Below are positions 19,297 through 27,467 of a stretch of DNA of 64,000 bases, in pieces. Below the pieces are notes generated by a model. The model did no database searches. It was not told the DNA's origin and saw only the letters and a program-made list of their open reading frames with translations. Source of the DNA: Mycobacterium colombiense. GTDB lineage: Bacteria > Actinomycetota > Actinomycetes > Mycobacteriales > Mycobacteriaceae. Location: assembly GCF_001665835.1 (NCBI RefSeq), contig NZ_LZSX01000085.1:1-64000 (forward strand), given 5' to 3'. The translations under genes and the position numbers were made by a program. Each line of letters opens with the position of its first letter. Position 1 is the first letter of the stretch.

Positions 19297-19325
19297 ACGC
19301 TATCAACTCCGCCTAGTCCAGACAA
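19297..19325 (-). promoter_or_regulatory. Leftward promoter with overlapping degenerate GntR site
   Basis: On the minus strand TTGTCT (19325-19320) and TAGCGT (19302-19297) are separated by 17 bp, a plausible -35/-10 pair for the beta-propeller-GntR operon. The -35 lies inside TAGTCCAGACAA (19314-19325), which matches 10 of 12 bases of the perfect palindrome core TTGTCCGGACAA 93 bp away. Binding there would block transcription. Confidence 0.55.
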
Positions 19326-19352
19326 TAGCCGCCGACGGCTGCCGAACCGACC

Positions 19353-19382
19353 TTGACAGCGAAGTCCACCGATCGGAATAGT
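19353..19382 (+). promoter_or_regulatory. Rightward promoter of the oxygenase operon
   Basis: A consensus -35 hexamer TTGACA lies at 19353-19358. AATAGT at 19377-19382 is a reasonable -10 with an 18-bp spacer. Transcription would start near 19390, just before the perfect palindrome at 19407-19424, an arrangement typical of repression. Confidence 0.5.
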
Positions 19383-19406
19383 GTTCTCCAACGGGCAGAA
19401 TGCGAT

Positions 19407-19424
19407 ATTTTGTCCGGACAAAAT
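19407..19424. promoter_or_regulatory. Perfect 18-bp palindrome, probable GntR operator
   Basis: ATTTTGTCCGGACAAAAT is a perfect palindrome between the divergent catabolic operons, 55 bp before the SDR start. The core TTGTCCGGACAA resembles HutC-type sites (TTGTCTAGACAA-like). A degenerate copy is at 19314-19325. The regulator encoded at 16898-17641 is the obvious candidate to bind. Confidence 0.75.
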
Positions 19425-19478
19425 GGGATTGATCCCGCTGCGGACGCGTGACGCGATGGCGGCAGGGGAAAGCAGGTC

Positions 19479-20333
19479 ATGGCCGATCACGAGGAACTTC
19501 TAGGGCTCGACGACCGCGTCGTGGTGGTTTCCGGCGCCGGCGGGGGCGGCATCGGCACGACCGTCACCGCCATGACCGCGCGGGCCGGGGCCACCGTGAT
19601 CGCGGTGAGCCGGTCGAAGGAAAACCTCGACGAACACGTCGCCCCGCTGGCGCAGCAGGGGCTGCCGGTGGTGCCCGTCGCGGCCGACGCGTCGACCGAC
19701 GAGGGCATCGCCGCGGTGCTCGACCACGCGCGCCGCGCCGACGGCGACTTGTACGGGCTGGTAAACGTCGCCGGCGGCGCGGAGCCGTCGACGTGGATGC
19801 CGTCCACCCGGGTGTCGCGCGGCGACTGGCGCAAGATCTTCGCCGACAACCTCGAAACGGCATTCTTCATGAGCCAGGCCGTCGCAGCTGAACTCGTCGC
19901 GCAGCAACGGCCGGGGTCGATCGTGTCGATCTCCTCGATCAGCGGCATGAACACCGCTCCGTTCCACATCGCCTACGGGACGGCCAAGGCCGCGATCACG
20001 GCGATGACGCGCACGATGGCCGTCGAGTTGGCGCAGGCGGGAATTCGGGTCAACGCCGTGGCGCCCGGCGTCACCGAGACCGCGGCCTCGCGCACCTACG
20101 TCGACGAGGACCCCGAGCGGGACCGGCAGGCGATCGCGATGGGCCGTCGCGGGCGGCCCGAGGAGCAGGCCGGCGCCATCCTCTTTCTGCTCTCGGAACT
20201 GTCGAGCTACGTCACCGGCCAGACGCTGCTGGTCGACGGCGGCCTGGACCTCAAGTGGACCCACCTCGGCGCCGACAACACCTCGCTGTTCCTCAAAGAC
20301 GAATCCTTCCGTGCGGCGATTAGGAGGATGTGA
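19479..20333 (+). CDS. Short-chain dehydrogenase/reductase, first gene of oxygenase operon
   Basis: A 284-residue SDR. The cofactor loop is lengthened and glycine-rich (SGAGGGGIGTTV, residues 18-29). NVAGGAE replaces the usual NNAG. SISSISG and the catalytic YGTAKAA follow near residue 165, then PGVTETAA and TGQTLLVDGGL. The ATG at 19479 follows GGGGAAAGCAGGTC. Its stop TGA (20331-20333) overlaps the ATG of the Rieske gene, so the two are translationally coupled. It probably oxidises a diol or alcohol generated by the oxygenases. Confidence 0.9.
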   Translation: MADHEELLGLDDRVVVVSGAGGGGIGTTVTAMTARAGATVIAVSRSKENLDEHVAPLAQQGLPVVPVAADASTDEGIAAVLDHARRADGDLYGLVNVAGGAEPSTWMPSTRVSRGDWRKIFADNLETAFFMSQAVAAELVAQQRPGSIVSISSISGMNTAPFHIAYGTAKAAITAMTRTMAVELAQAGIRVNAVAPGVTETAASRTYVDEDPERDRQAIAMGRRGRPEEQAGAILFLLSELSSYVTGQTLLVDGGLDLKWTHLGADNTSLFLKDESFRAAIRRM

Positions 20334-21733
20334 TGACCGACGTGGCGAAGGGCGCGAATCCCGAAGCAGCCGAGGAACTCTCGACGCCGATGACGATCGG
20401 GGCCGAGGCGTACATCTCCGAGGACTATGCCCGCGCCGAGCGCGACAAGCTGTGGCGCAAGGTCTGGCAGCAGGTCGGCCGCGTCGAGGAGTTGCCCGAG
20501 GTGGGTAGTTACCTGACCTACGACATTCTCGACGACTCGATCATCGTGGTGCGCACCGGCGAGCACGAATTTCACGCCCACCACAACGTGTGCATGCACC
20601 GCGGCCGCCGGCTGATCGACACCCCCGAGGGCGCCAAGAACGCCTGCGCGCGAACCCGAAAGTCGTTTGTCTGCGGCTTTCACGGCTGGACCTACGGCCT
20701 GGACGGCGCCTGCACCCACATCCGCGAGCAGCAGGACTGGCAGGACGCGCTCACGCCCGACAACACCCACCTGCGACCGGTCCGCGTCGACACCTGGGGC
20801 GGCTGGTTGTGGATCAACATGGACCCGGACTGCGAGCCGCTGGCCGACTTCTTGTTCCCCGCCGCGAAGATCCTCGACCCGTTCGGCCTGGAGAACATGC
20901 GCTACAAATGGCGCAAGTGGCTGTCCTTCGACTGCAACTGGAAGGTCGCGCTGGAGGCCTTCAACGAGACCTACCACGTCTACACCACGCATCCGGAATT
21001 CAATAAGTTCGGCGACTTCAAGGGCTGGGCGAAAGCCCAAGGCAAGCACAGCAACATCGGCTACGACGCGCCCGAGGACATGGAGGCCACCAAGTCCAAG
21101 ATCCGCCTCGGCATCGGCGCCGATCCTCGTGTGTCGACCGCGGAGATGCAGGTGTACACGATGGAGGAGACCAACGCCACCACCACCCAGACGCTGGTGA
21201 ACGCGGCCAAGCGGCTGGTGGACGAGTTGCCCGAGGGGACACCGGCCGACAAGGTGCTCGAGCACTGGCTGGCGTCGGCGCGCCGCGATGACGAGGCCCG
21301 CGGGGTGATCTGGCCGACAATCCCCGCCGACATCCTCGGGCAGGCCGGCACCGCCTGGCAGATCTTCCCGAACTTCCAGATCGGCCAGGGCCTGACCAGC
21401 GCCCTGTGCTACGGCGCGCGGCCCCACCCCAGCTACAACCCGGACAAGTGCCTCTTCGAGGTGTCCGTCTTCGAGCTTTACCCGAAAAGCCAAGAGCCGC
21501 AGACGGAGTGGGAGTACACGCCGGTCGGCGACCCCGGCTGGCGCTCGGTACTGCCGCAGGACTTCTCCAACATGGCCGCCGTGCAGCAGGGGATGAAGTC
21601 CCTGGGCTTCCCGGGCACCAAGCCCAATCCGTACCGCGAACGCAGCACGGTCAACCTGCACTACCAATTGTCGAGATATATGGGCGCCGGTGAGCCCCAG
21701 GAACTGTCAGGTAAGGAGCACCCCGGGGCATGA
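20333..21733 (+). CDS. Rieske [2Fe-2S] aromatic-ring-hydroxylating oxygenase, alpha subunit
   Basis: A 466-residue non-haem oxygenase. The Rieske cluster ligands are Cys87-x-His89 and Cys114-x2-His117. The 24 residues between the two halves exceed the usual 15-17. The mononuclear iron site is NETYHVYTTH with His215 and His220, and an Asp in LPQDFSNM is the likely third ligand. No beta subunit, ferredoxin or reductase gene is present, so electrons must come from elsewhere. The ATG at 20333 has TAGGAGG six bases upstream and overlaps the SDR stop. Its stop overlaps the next gene as ATGA. Confidence 0.93.
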   Translation: MTDVAKGANPEAAEELSTPMTIGAEAYISEDYARAERDKLWRKVWQQVGRVEELPEVGSYLTYDILDDSIIVVRTGEHEFHAHHNVCMHRGRRLIDTPEGAKNACARTRKSFVCGFHGWTYGLDGACTHIREQQDWQDALTPDNTHLRPVRVDTWGGWLWINMDPDCEPLADFLFPAAKILDPFGLENMRYKWRKWLSFDCNWKVALEAFNETYHVYTTHPEFNKFGDFKGWAKAQGKHSNIGYDAPEDMEATKSKIRLGIGADPRVSTAEMQVYTMEETNATTTQTLVNAAKRLVDELPEGTPADKVLEHWLASARRDDEARGVIWPTIPADILGQAGTAWQIFPNFQIGQGLTSALCYGARPHPSYNPDKCLFEVSVFELYPKSQEPQTEWEYTPVGDPGWRSVLPQDFSNMAAVQQGMKSLGFPGTKPNPYRERSTVNLHYQLSRYMGAGEPQELSGKEHPGA

Positions 21734-23577
21734 CGATGTACCAAGACGGATGCGGCCCCACGCAGACGCCCGACGACTTCGACATCGCCGCGCTGCGCGA
21801 GAAATATGCTCACGAACGCGAAAAGCGGCTGCGCAAAGAGGGTTCCAAGCAGTACATCGAGTTGGAGGACGACTTCGCCGGCTACTACGAAGTCGACCCG
21901 TACACGCCCGCGGCACCGCGCGAGCCGATCTGCGAGGACATCGACGTTGCGGTCCTGGGCGGCGGCTTCGGTGGCCTGCTGTCGGCGGCCTACCTGAAGA
22001 AGGCCGGTGTTGACGACGTCCGCGTCATCGAGCTCGGCGGCGACTTCGGCGGCGTCTGGTACTGGAACCGGTACCCCGGCATCCAATGCGACAACGAATC
22101 CTACTGCTACATACCGCTTCTCGAAGAGCTCGACTTCATGCCGTCGAAGAAATTCGCCGACGGCGCCGAGATCTTCCAGCACTGCCGCAACATCGGCAAG
22201 CACTTCGGCCTCTACGATTCGGCGATCTTCTCCACCCAGGTGCACGACCTGAGGTGGGACGAAAACATCAAGCGGTGGCGGATCAGCACCAACCGCGACG
22301 ACGATATCCGCGCCCGGTTCGTCGTCCTGGCGTCCGGCCCGTTCCACCGCCCGAAACTCCCGGGCATCCCCGACATCAAAGCCTTTGGCGGACACAGCTT
22401 TCACTCGTCGCGGTGGGATTACGACTACACGGGCGGGGACGTCAGCGGCAATCTGGCCAAGCTGGCCGACAAGCGCGTCGCGGTGGTCGGCACCGGCGCC
22501 ACGGGCATCCAGATCGTGCCCTTCCTCGCCCGCGACGCCAAGCATCTCTACGTCTTCCAGCGGACGCCGTCGACCGTCGACGCGCGCAACAACACCGCGA
22601 CCGATCCCGAATGGGTGAAGACGCTGCGACCCGGCTGGCAACGGGAGCGGCAGCGCAACTTCCACTCGTGGACCTTCGAGGGCATGGCGCTGGGCCAGCC
22701 GGATCTGGTGTGCGACTTCTGGACCGAGCTCGGGCGCAACACCGCCGCCCGGGTGCTCGCCCTCGACGATCCCGCGTCGCTGACCCCCGAGCAGTTCATG
22801 GCGATCCGGGAGGAAGAGGACTACAAGATCATGGAGCGGCTGCGGCGCCGCATCGACGGCCTGATCGACGACGGCGCGACCGCCGAAGCCCTCAAGCCGT
22901 ACTACCGGTTCCTGTGTAAGCGCCCGTGTTCCAACGACGACTACCTGGCCAGCTTCAACCGGCCGAATGTGACGCTGGTCGACGTGTCCTCCAGCAAGGG
23001 CGTCGAATGTGCGACCGAAAAGGGTTTGGTCGCAAATGGTGTCGAGTACGAAGTCGACTGCATCATCTACGCCAGCGGCTTCGAAATCACCACCGAGATC
23101 AGCCGCCGCTACTCGATCGAAACGATCGAGGGACGCGACGGGCTGTCGCTGTTCGATTACTGGGGCGACGGCTACAAGACGCTGCACGGGATGACCAGCC
23201 GTGGCTTCCCCAACCAGTTCTATACCGGGTTCACCCAGGTCGGCATCTCCGCCAACATCGCCGCCAACTACGAGCTGCAGGGCGAGCACATCGCCTACAT
23301 CATCGCCGAGGCGCTGAAACGGGGTGCGACCACCGTGGAGCCCAGCCAGGCGGCGCAAGAGGAGTGGTGCGCGACCATTCGCGAAACCGCGGTCGACAAC
23401 TCGGCATTCGACGCCCAATGCACGCCCGGCTACTACAACAACGAAGGCGGTGGCGGGGGAGAGGGAATCCGGTCACATCTGGGCGAGCCCTACGGTCCCG
23501 GATTCTACGCCTTCGAAGACCTGCTGCGGGTGTGGCGCGACAAGGGCGACCTGGACGGGTTGGTGCTCGGCACTTGA
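21730..23577 (+). CDS. Flavin-containing Baeyer-Villiger-type monooxygenase
   Basis: A 615-residue FAD/NADPH monooxygenase. It has an N-terminal extension of about 70 residues, the FAD motif GGGFGG near residue 77, the Baeyer-Villiger fingerprint FxGxxxHxxxWD (Phe219, His225, Trp229, Asp230), and the NADPH motif GTGATGIQ just after. The extension places it with the larger steroid/cycloketone-type enzymes. It would convert a ketone to an ester or lactone. It begins within the stop of the Rieske gene (ATGA) and its stop overlaps the next start. Confidence 0.93.
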   Translation: MTMYQDGCGPTQTPDDFDIAALREKYAHEREKRLRKEGSKQYIELEDDFAGYYEVDPYTPAAPREPICEDIDVAVLGGGFGGLLSAAYLKKAGVDDVRVIELGGDFGGVWYWNRYPGIQCDNESYCYIPLLEELDFMPSKKFADGAEIFQHCRNIGKHFGLYDSAIFSTQVHDLRWDENIKRWRISTNRDDDIRARFVVLASGPFHRPKLPGIPDIKAFGGHSFHSSRWDYDYTGGDVSGNLAKLADKRVAVVGTGATGIQIVPFLARDAKHLYVFQRTPSTVDARNNTATDPEWVKTLRPGWQRERQRNFHSWTFEGMALGQPDLVCDFWTELGRNTAARVLALDDPASLTPEQFMAIREEEDYKIMERLRRRIDGLIDDGATAEALKPYYRFLCKRPCSNDDYLASFNRPNVTLVDVSSSKGVECATEKGLVANGVEYEVDCIIYASGFEITTEISRRYSIETIEGRDGLSLFDYWGDGYKTLHGMTSRGFPNQFYTGFTQVGISANIAANYELQGEHIAYIIAEALKRGATTVEPSQAAQEEWCATIRETAVDNSAFDAQCTPGYYNNEGGGGGEGIRSHLGEPYGPGFYAFEDLLRVWRDKGDLDGLVLGT

Positions 23578-24524
23578 GCGAAACCCTGGGCCCGCAACTG
23601 CGATTCGACGACCGCGTCGCCGTGGTGACCGGAGCCGGTCGCGGGCTGGGCCGCGCCTACGCACACCTGCTCGCCTCGCGCGGGGCGAAGGTGGTCGTCA
23701 ACGACGCCGGCGGCAACCTCGACGGCGACGGGGCCGACGACGGGCCCGCCCAGCAGGTGGTCGCCGAGATCACCGCGGCCGGGGGAGAGGCCGTCGCATG
23801 CAGCGCGTCGGTGGCCACCCGCGACGGCGGTCAGGAAATCATCCAGACGGCGGTCGACGACTTCGGTCGCATCGACATCCTGATTCACAACGCCGGCAAC
23901 GTCCGCCGCGGCTCGCTCAAGGAGATGAGCTACGAGGACTTCGACGCCGTGCTCGACGTGCACCTGCGCGGCGCCTTCCACGTGGTGCGGCCGGCCTTTC
24001 CGCTGATGTGCGAGGCGGGCTACGGCCGCGTCGTGCTGACGTCGTCGATCGGCGGCCTGTACGGAAACCACCACGTGGCCAACTACGCGGCCGCCAAGGC
24101 GGGCGTGATCGGCTTGTCCAACGTCGTCGCGCTCGAGGGCGCCGCCGAGGGTGTGCGGTGCAACGCGATCGTGCCGGCCGCGGTCACGCGGATGGCCGAC
24201 GGCATCGACACCTCGGCCTACCCGCCGATGGGCGCTGACCTCGTCGCGCCGGTCGTGGGCTGGCTCGCACACGAATCCTGTTCGGTGACCGGCGAATTGT
24301 TCATCGCGCTGGCGGGCCGCGTGGCGCGGGCCGTCATCGTGGAGAGCCCGGGCGTCTTCCGCCCGTCGTGGACCATCGAGGAGGTCGGCAGCCACCTGGA
24401 TGCGATCCGGTACGTCGAGGCGCCACTCATCTTTCCGGTCGTCCCGAACGGCCACAATGAGCACATCCGCTACAGCTTCGAACTCGCTCACCGCTCAACC
24501 GATCAAGGAGCGCTCAATGGCTAG
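23574..24524 (+). CDS. SDR of the MFE-2/3-hydroxyacyl-CoA dehydrogenase type
   Basis: A 316-residue SDR. It has FDDRVAVVTGAGRGLGRAYA at the start, the extended NDAGGNLDGDG loop after the second strand that is typical of peroxisomal MFE-2-like 3-hydroxyacyl-CoA dehydrogenases, NAGNVRRGS near 95 and catalytic YAAAKAG near 165. The start is most likely the TTG at 23574, whose bases overlap the preceding TGA; no ATG or GTG is available before the Rossmann motif. It overlaps the CoA-transferase gene by 8 bp. This family oxidises CoA thioesters, so the pathway has CoA intermediates at this point. Confidence 0.88.
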   Translation: MSETLGPQLRFDDRVAVVTGAGRGLGRAYAHLLASRGAKVVVNDAGGNLDGDGADDGPAQQVVAEITAAGGEAVACSASVATRDGGQEIIQTAVDDFGRIDILIHNAGNVRRGSLKEMSYEDFDAVLDVHLRGAFHVVRPAFPLMCEAGYGRVVLTSSIGGLYGNHHVANYAAAKAGVIGLSNVVALEGAAEGVRCNAIVPAAVTRMADGIDTSAYPPMGADLVAPVVGWLAHESCSVTGELFIALAGRVARAVIVESPGVFRPSWTIEEVGSHLDAIRYVEAPLIFPVVPNGHNEHIRYSFELAHRSTDQGALNG

Positions 24525-25680
24525 CCCGACGGGCCCGATGGCCGGTGTGCGCGTGATCGACCTGACCGCGATGGTGATGGGTCCGTACTGCACGCAGATC
24601 ATGGCCGACATGGGCGCCGACGTGATCAAAGTCGAACCACCGCAAGGGGATAACACCCGCTACATCTCGGTGGGACCGGCGCCCGGCATGAGCGGGGTGT
24701 TCGTCAACGTCAACCGCGGCAAGCGCAGCATCGTGCTGGACCTGCAGACCGACGCCGGAACGCGCGCGCTGCGCGCCCTCATCGAAACCGCCGACGTGTT
24801 CATCCACTCGATGCGCGCCAAGGCGATCGCCAGGCTCGGCTTCGGCTACGACGACGTCGCCGCGATCAATCCCGCTGTCGTCTACACCAATTGCTACGGA
24901 TACGGGCGGCGCGGGCCCGACCACGACCGTCCGGCCTACGACGACACGATCCAGGCCGAATGCGGCCTGCCGGCGGTGCAACAGCAACTCACCGGCGAGG
25001 CCGATTACGTCGGGACCATCATGGCCGACAAGATAGCCGGGCTGACGGCCCTGTACGCGACGACGATGGCGTTGTTCCACCGCGAGCGCACCGGACAGGG
25101 GCAGGAAGTCGAGGTCGCCATGTTCGAGACCATGGCCTCGTTCATGCTCGTCGAACACGCCAACGGCGCCCTGTTCGACCCCCCGCTGGGGCCGGCGGTG
25201 TATCCGCGCACCGTGGCGCCCAACCGCAGGCCGTACCGCACCAGCGACGGCTACATCGCCGCGCTGATCTACAACGACAAGCACTGGAACGCCTTCATGA
25301 AAGCCGTTCAGCCACCGTGGGCCAGCGAGCTGTATTCGACGCTCGAACAGCGCGCCCGCGAGATCGACACCATCTACGGGCTGGTCGCCGAAACCATGAA
25401 AGAGCGGACCACCGCCGAGTGGCTGCGGCTGCTGCGTGAACTCGAGATACCGGCCGCGCCGCTGAACACGCCCGGCGCGCTCTTCGACGATCCGCACCTC
25501 AACGCCGTCGGCATGTTCGAGACGGTGGACACCCCACACGGGCCGGTGCGATTCCCGGGCGTCCCCACCTGGTTCTCGCAGACACCGGGACGCGTCGCGG
25601 GACCGGCGCCCGAGCTCGGCGCCGATACCGCGGGGGTTCTCGACGAGCTGGGCCTGGCCGTCGACGCCAACCCTGGATAA
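24517..25680 (+). CDS. Class III CoA-transferase / acyl-CoA racemase (CaiB/BaiF family)
   Basis: A 387-residue family III CoA-transferase. Its opening GVRVIDLTAMVMGPYCTQIMADMGADVIKVEPP is diagnostic. NVNRGKRSIVLDL and the probable catalytic Asp in GTIMADKIAGL (about residue 170) follow, then TGQGQEVEVAMFETM. The ATG at 24517 has CAAGGAG upstream. The family moves CoA between acids or epimerises 2-methylacyl-CoAs, and neighbours do not decide between these roles. Confidence 0.92.
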   Translation: MASPTGPMAGVRVIDLTAMVMGPYCTQIMADMGADVIKVEPPQGDNTRYISVGPAPGMSGVFVNVNRGKRSIVLDLQTDAGTRALRALIETADVFIHSMRAKAIARLGFGYDDVAAINPAVVYTNCYGYGRRGPDHDRPAYDDTIQAECGLPAVQQQLTGEADYVGTIMADKIAGLTALYATTMALFHRERTGQGQEVEVAMFETMASFMLVEHANGALFDPPLGPAVYPRTVAPNRRPYRTSDGYIAALIYNDKHWNAFMKAVQPPWASELYSTLEQRAREIDTIYGLVAETMKERTTAEWLRLLRELEIPAAPLNTPGALFDDPHLNAVGMFETVDTPHGPVRFPGVPTWFSQTPGRVAGPAPELGADTAGVLDELGLAVDANPG

Positions 25681-25724
25681 CGCTTGCTCAACGAAACAGA
25701 TTGTCAGTGAAGGAGTTTCCCACG

Positions 25725-27437
25725 ATGGCTGTGCCCGTCTACAAACGCATCCTCGACCTGTTCGAGGCCGAGGGCGTCAATACCCTGTTCGGCATTCCTG
25801 ACCCGAACTTCGTGCACATGTTCGCCGAGGCGGACGCGCGCGGCTGGTCGGTGGTCGCGCCGCACCACGAACTGAGCGCGGGATTCATGGCCGAGGCCGC
25901 GTCGCGCATGACGGGCAAGCCCGGCCTGTGCATCGGCACGCTCGGCCCGGGCATGGCCAACATGGCCGGAGCGATCCAGTGCGCGCTGGTGGAGAACTCG
26001 CCGGTGATCTTCCTCGGCGGCCAGCGAGCCCGCATCACCGAGCGCCGGGTCCGGCGTGGACGCATCCAATTCGTCCGCCAGGAACCCCTTTTCGCGTCGT
26101 CCGTCAAATACAGCGCATCCATCGAGTACGCCGACCAGACCGACGAGATCGTCCACGAGGCGATCCGTCGCGCCATGTCCGGCACCCCGGGCCCGGCCTA
26201 CATCGAGTACCCGTCGCACGTCATCCTGGAGGAGCTCGACGTCGACGCCGCGCCGCCACCGTCCAGCTATCGGCTGGTCAATCAGGGCGCGGGCACCCGC
26301 GAGGTGGCCGAGGCCGTCAAGCTGATCCGCGAGGCCAAGAGCCCGGTGCTGCTGGTCGGCCACGGCGTGCACACCTCCCGCACCCAACAGCAGGTCAAGG
26401 AGCTGGCCGAGCTGATGGCCTGCCCGGTGATCCAGACCTCCGGCGGCACCTCGTTCATCCCGGGACTGCAGGACCGGACGTTCCCCTACTTGTTCTCCCC
26501 GGCCGCCAACGAGGCCGTGGAGGAATCCGACCTGTGCCTCGCGCTGGGTACCGAACTCGGTGAGCCGATGCACTACGGCCGGACCCAGCATTGGGCCGGC
26601 AACAATGCGAACCGCAAGTGGGTGCTGGTCGAGCAGGACCCGACCGCCATCGGTGTCAACCGCCCCGTCGACGTGGCACTGGTCGGCGATCTGCGCGGCG
26701 TGGTGCCGCAGCTGGTCTCCGCGCTCAAGGATTCCCCACGCAAATCCGCGGCCGCGCTACAGGTCCTGATCGAAAAGGACACGAAAGAGCTTGCCGATAT
26801 GGCGGAATCGGCGCCGTCTGGATGTTCGCCGATCCATCCGGCGCGCTACGTCGTCGAGGCCACAAAGGCGTTCAACGAACTCGAGGACGGCATTCTCGTG
26901 CGCGACGGCGGCGCGACCGTGATCTTCCAGTGGACCTACTCGCAGGCCAAACCGCGTGACGTGATCTGGAACCAGAACTTCGGCCACCTCGGCACCGGCT
27001 TGCCGTACGCGGTCGGGGCGTCGGTCGCCGAGGGTGGAAAGCGCCCGGTGATGCTGCTGACCAGCGATTCGGCGTTCCTCTTCCACATCGCCGAGTTGGA
27101 AACCGCTGCGCGGCAAAACCTTCCGCTGGTGTGCGTGGTGGGCGTCGATCACCAGTGGGGCCTGGAAGTGGGCGTATACAAGCGCACGTTCTCCCAGCCG
27201 TCGCCGCAGCCAGGTGTGCACTGGAGCAAGGACGTCCGGATGGACAAGGTTGCCGAGGGCTTCGGTTGCCACGGCGAGTATGTCGAGAAGGAAGAGGAGA
27301 TCGGCCCGGCAATCGCTCGTGCCTACGCCAGTGGCAAAGTCGGTGTAGTGCACGTGTGCATCGATCCGAAGGCCAACTCCGAGGAGATGCCCAAGTACGA
27401 CCGATTCCGGACCTGGTATGCCGAAGGCACTCAGTAA
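25725..27437 (+). CDS. Thiamine-diphosphate-dependent enzyme (acetolactate synthase/benzoylformate decarboxylase-like)
   Basis: A 570-residue ThDP enzyme with three domains. The N-terminal Pyr domain has the catalytic glutamate Glu49 in APHHELSAGFMAEA, the central domain starts near 195, and the C-terminal PP domain starts near 375. The cofactor motif is unusual: SDS (447-449) replaces GDG, and the usual terminal NN is replaced by Val-Asp 26 residues on. The ATG at 25725 has GAAGGAG about 10 bp upstream. No small subunit is present, arguing against acetolactate synthase. Its place before an aldehyde dehydrogenase suggests a 2-ketoacid decarboxylase or 2-hydroxyacyl-CoA lyase-type aldehyde-forming step. 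Confidence 0.9.
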   Translation: MAVPVYKRILDLFEAEGVNTLFGIPDPNFVHMFAEADARGWSVVAPHHELSAGFMAEAASRMTGKPGLCIGTLGPGMANMAGAIQCALVENSPVIFLGGQRARITERRVRRGRIQFVRQEPLFASSVKYSASIEYADQTDEIVHEAIRRAMSGTPGPAYIEYPSHVILEELDVDAAPPPSSYRLVNQGAGTREVAEAVKLIREAKSPVLLVGHGVHTSRTQQQVKELAELMACPVIQTSGGTSFIPGLQDRTFPYLFSPAANEAVEESDLCLALGTELGEPMHYGRTQHWAGNNANRKWVLVEQDPTAIGVNRPVDVALVGDLRGVVPQLVSALKDSPRKSAAALQVLIEKDTKELADMAESAPSGCSPIHPARYVVEATKAFNELEDGILVRDGGATVIFQWTYSQAKPRDVIWNQNFGHLGTGLPYAVGASVAEGGKRPVMLLTSDSAFLFHIAELETAARQNLPLVCVVGVDHQWGLEVGVYKRTFSQPSPQPGVHWSKDVRMDKVAEGFGCHGEYVEKEEEIGPAIARAYASGKVGVVHVCIDPKANSEEMPKYDRFRTWYAEGTQ

Positions 27438-27467
27438 GGCCCCCCAGCAAGAAAGAGGATCGATGTC

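Noticed and set aside
25725-27437. Acetolactate synthase (IlvB) assignment
   Set aside because: No regulatory subunit, atypical cofactor motif, and a catabolic neighbourhood.
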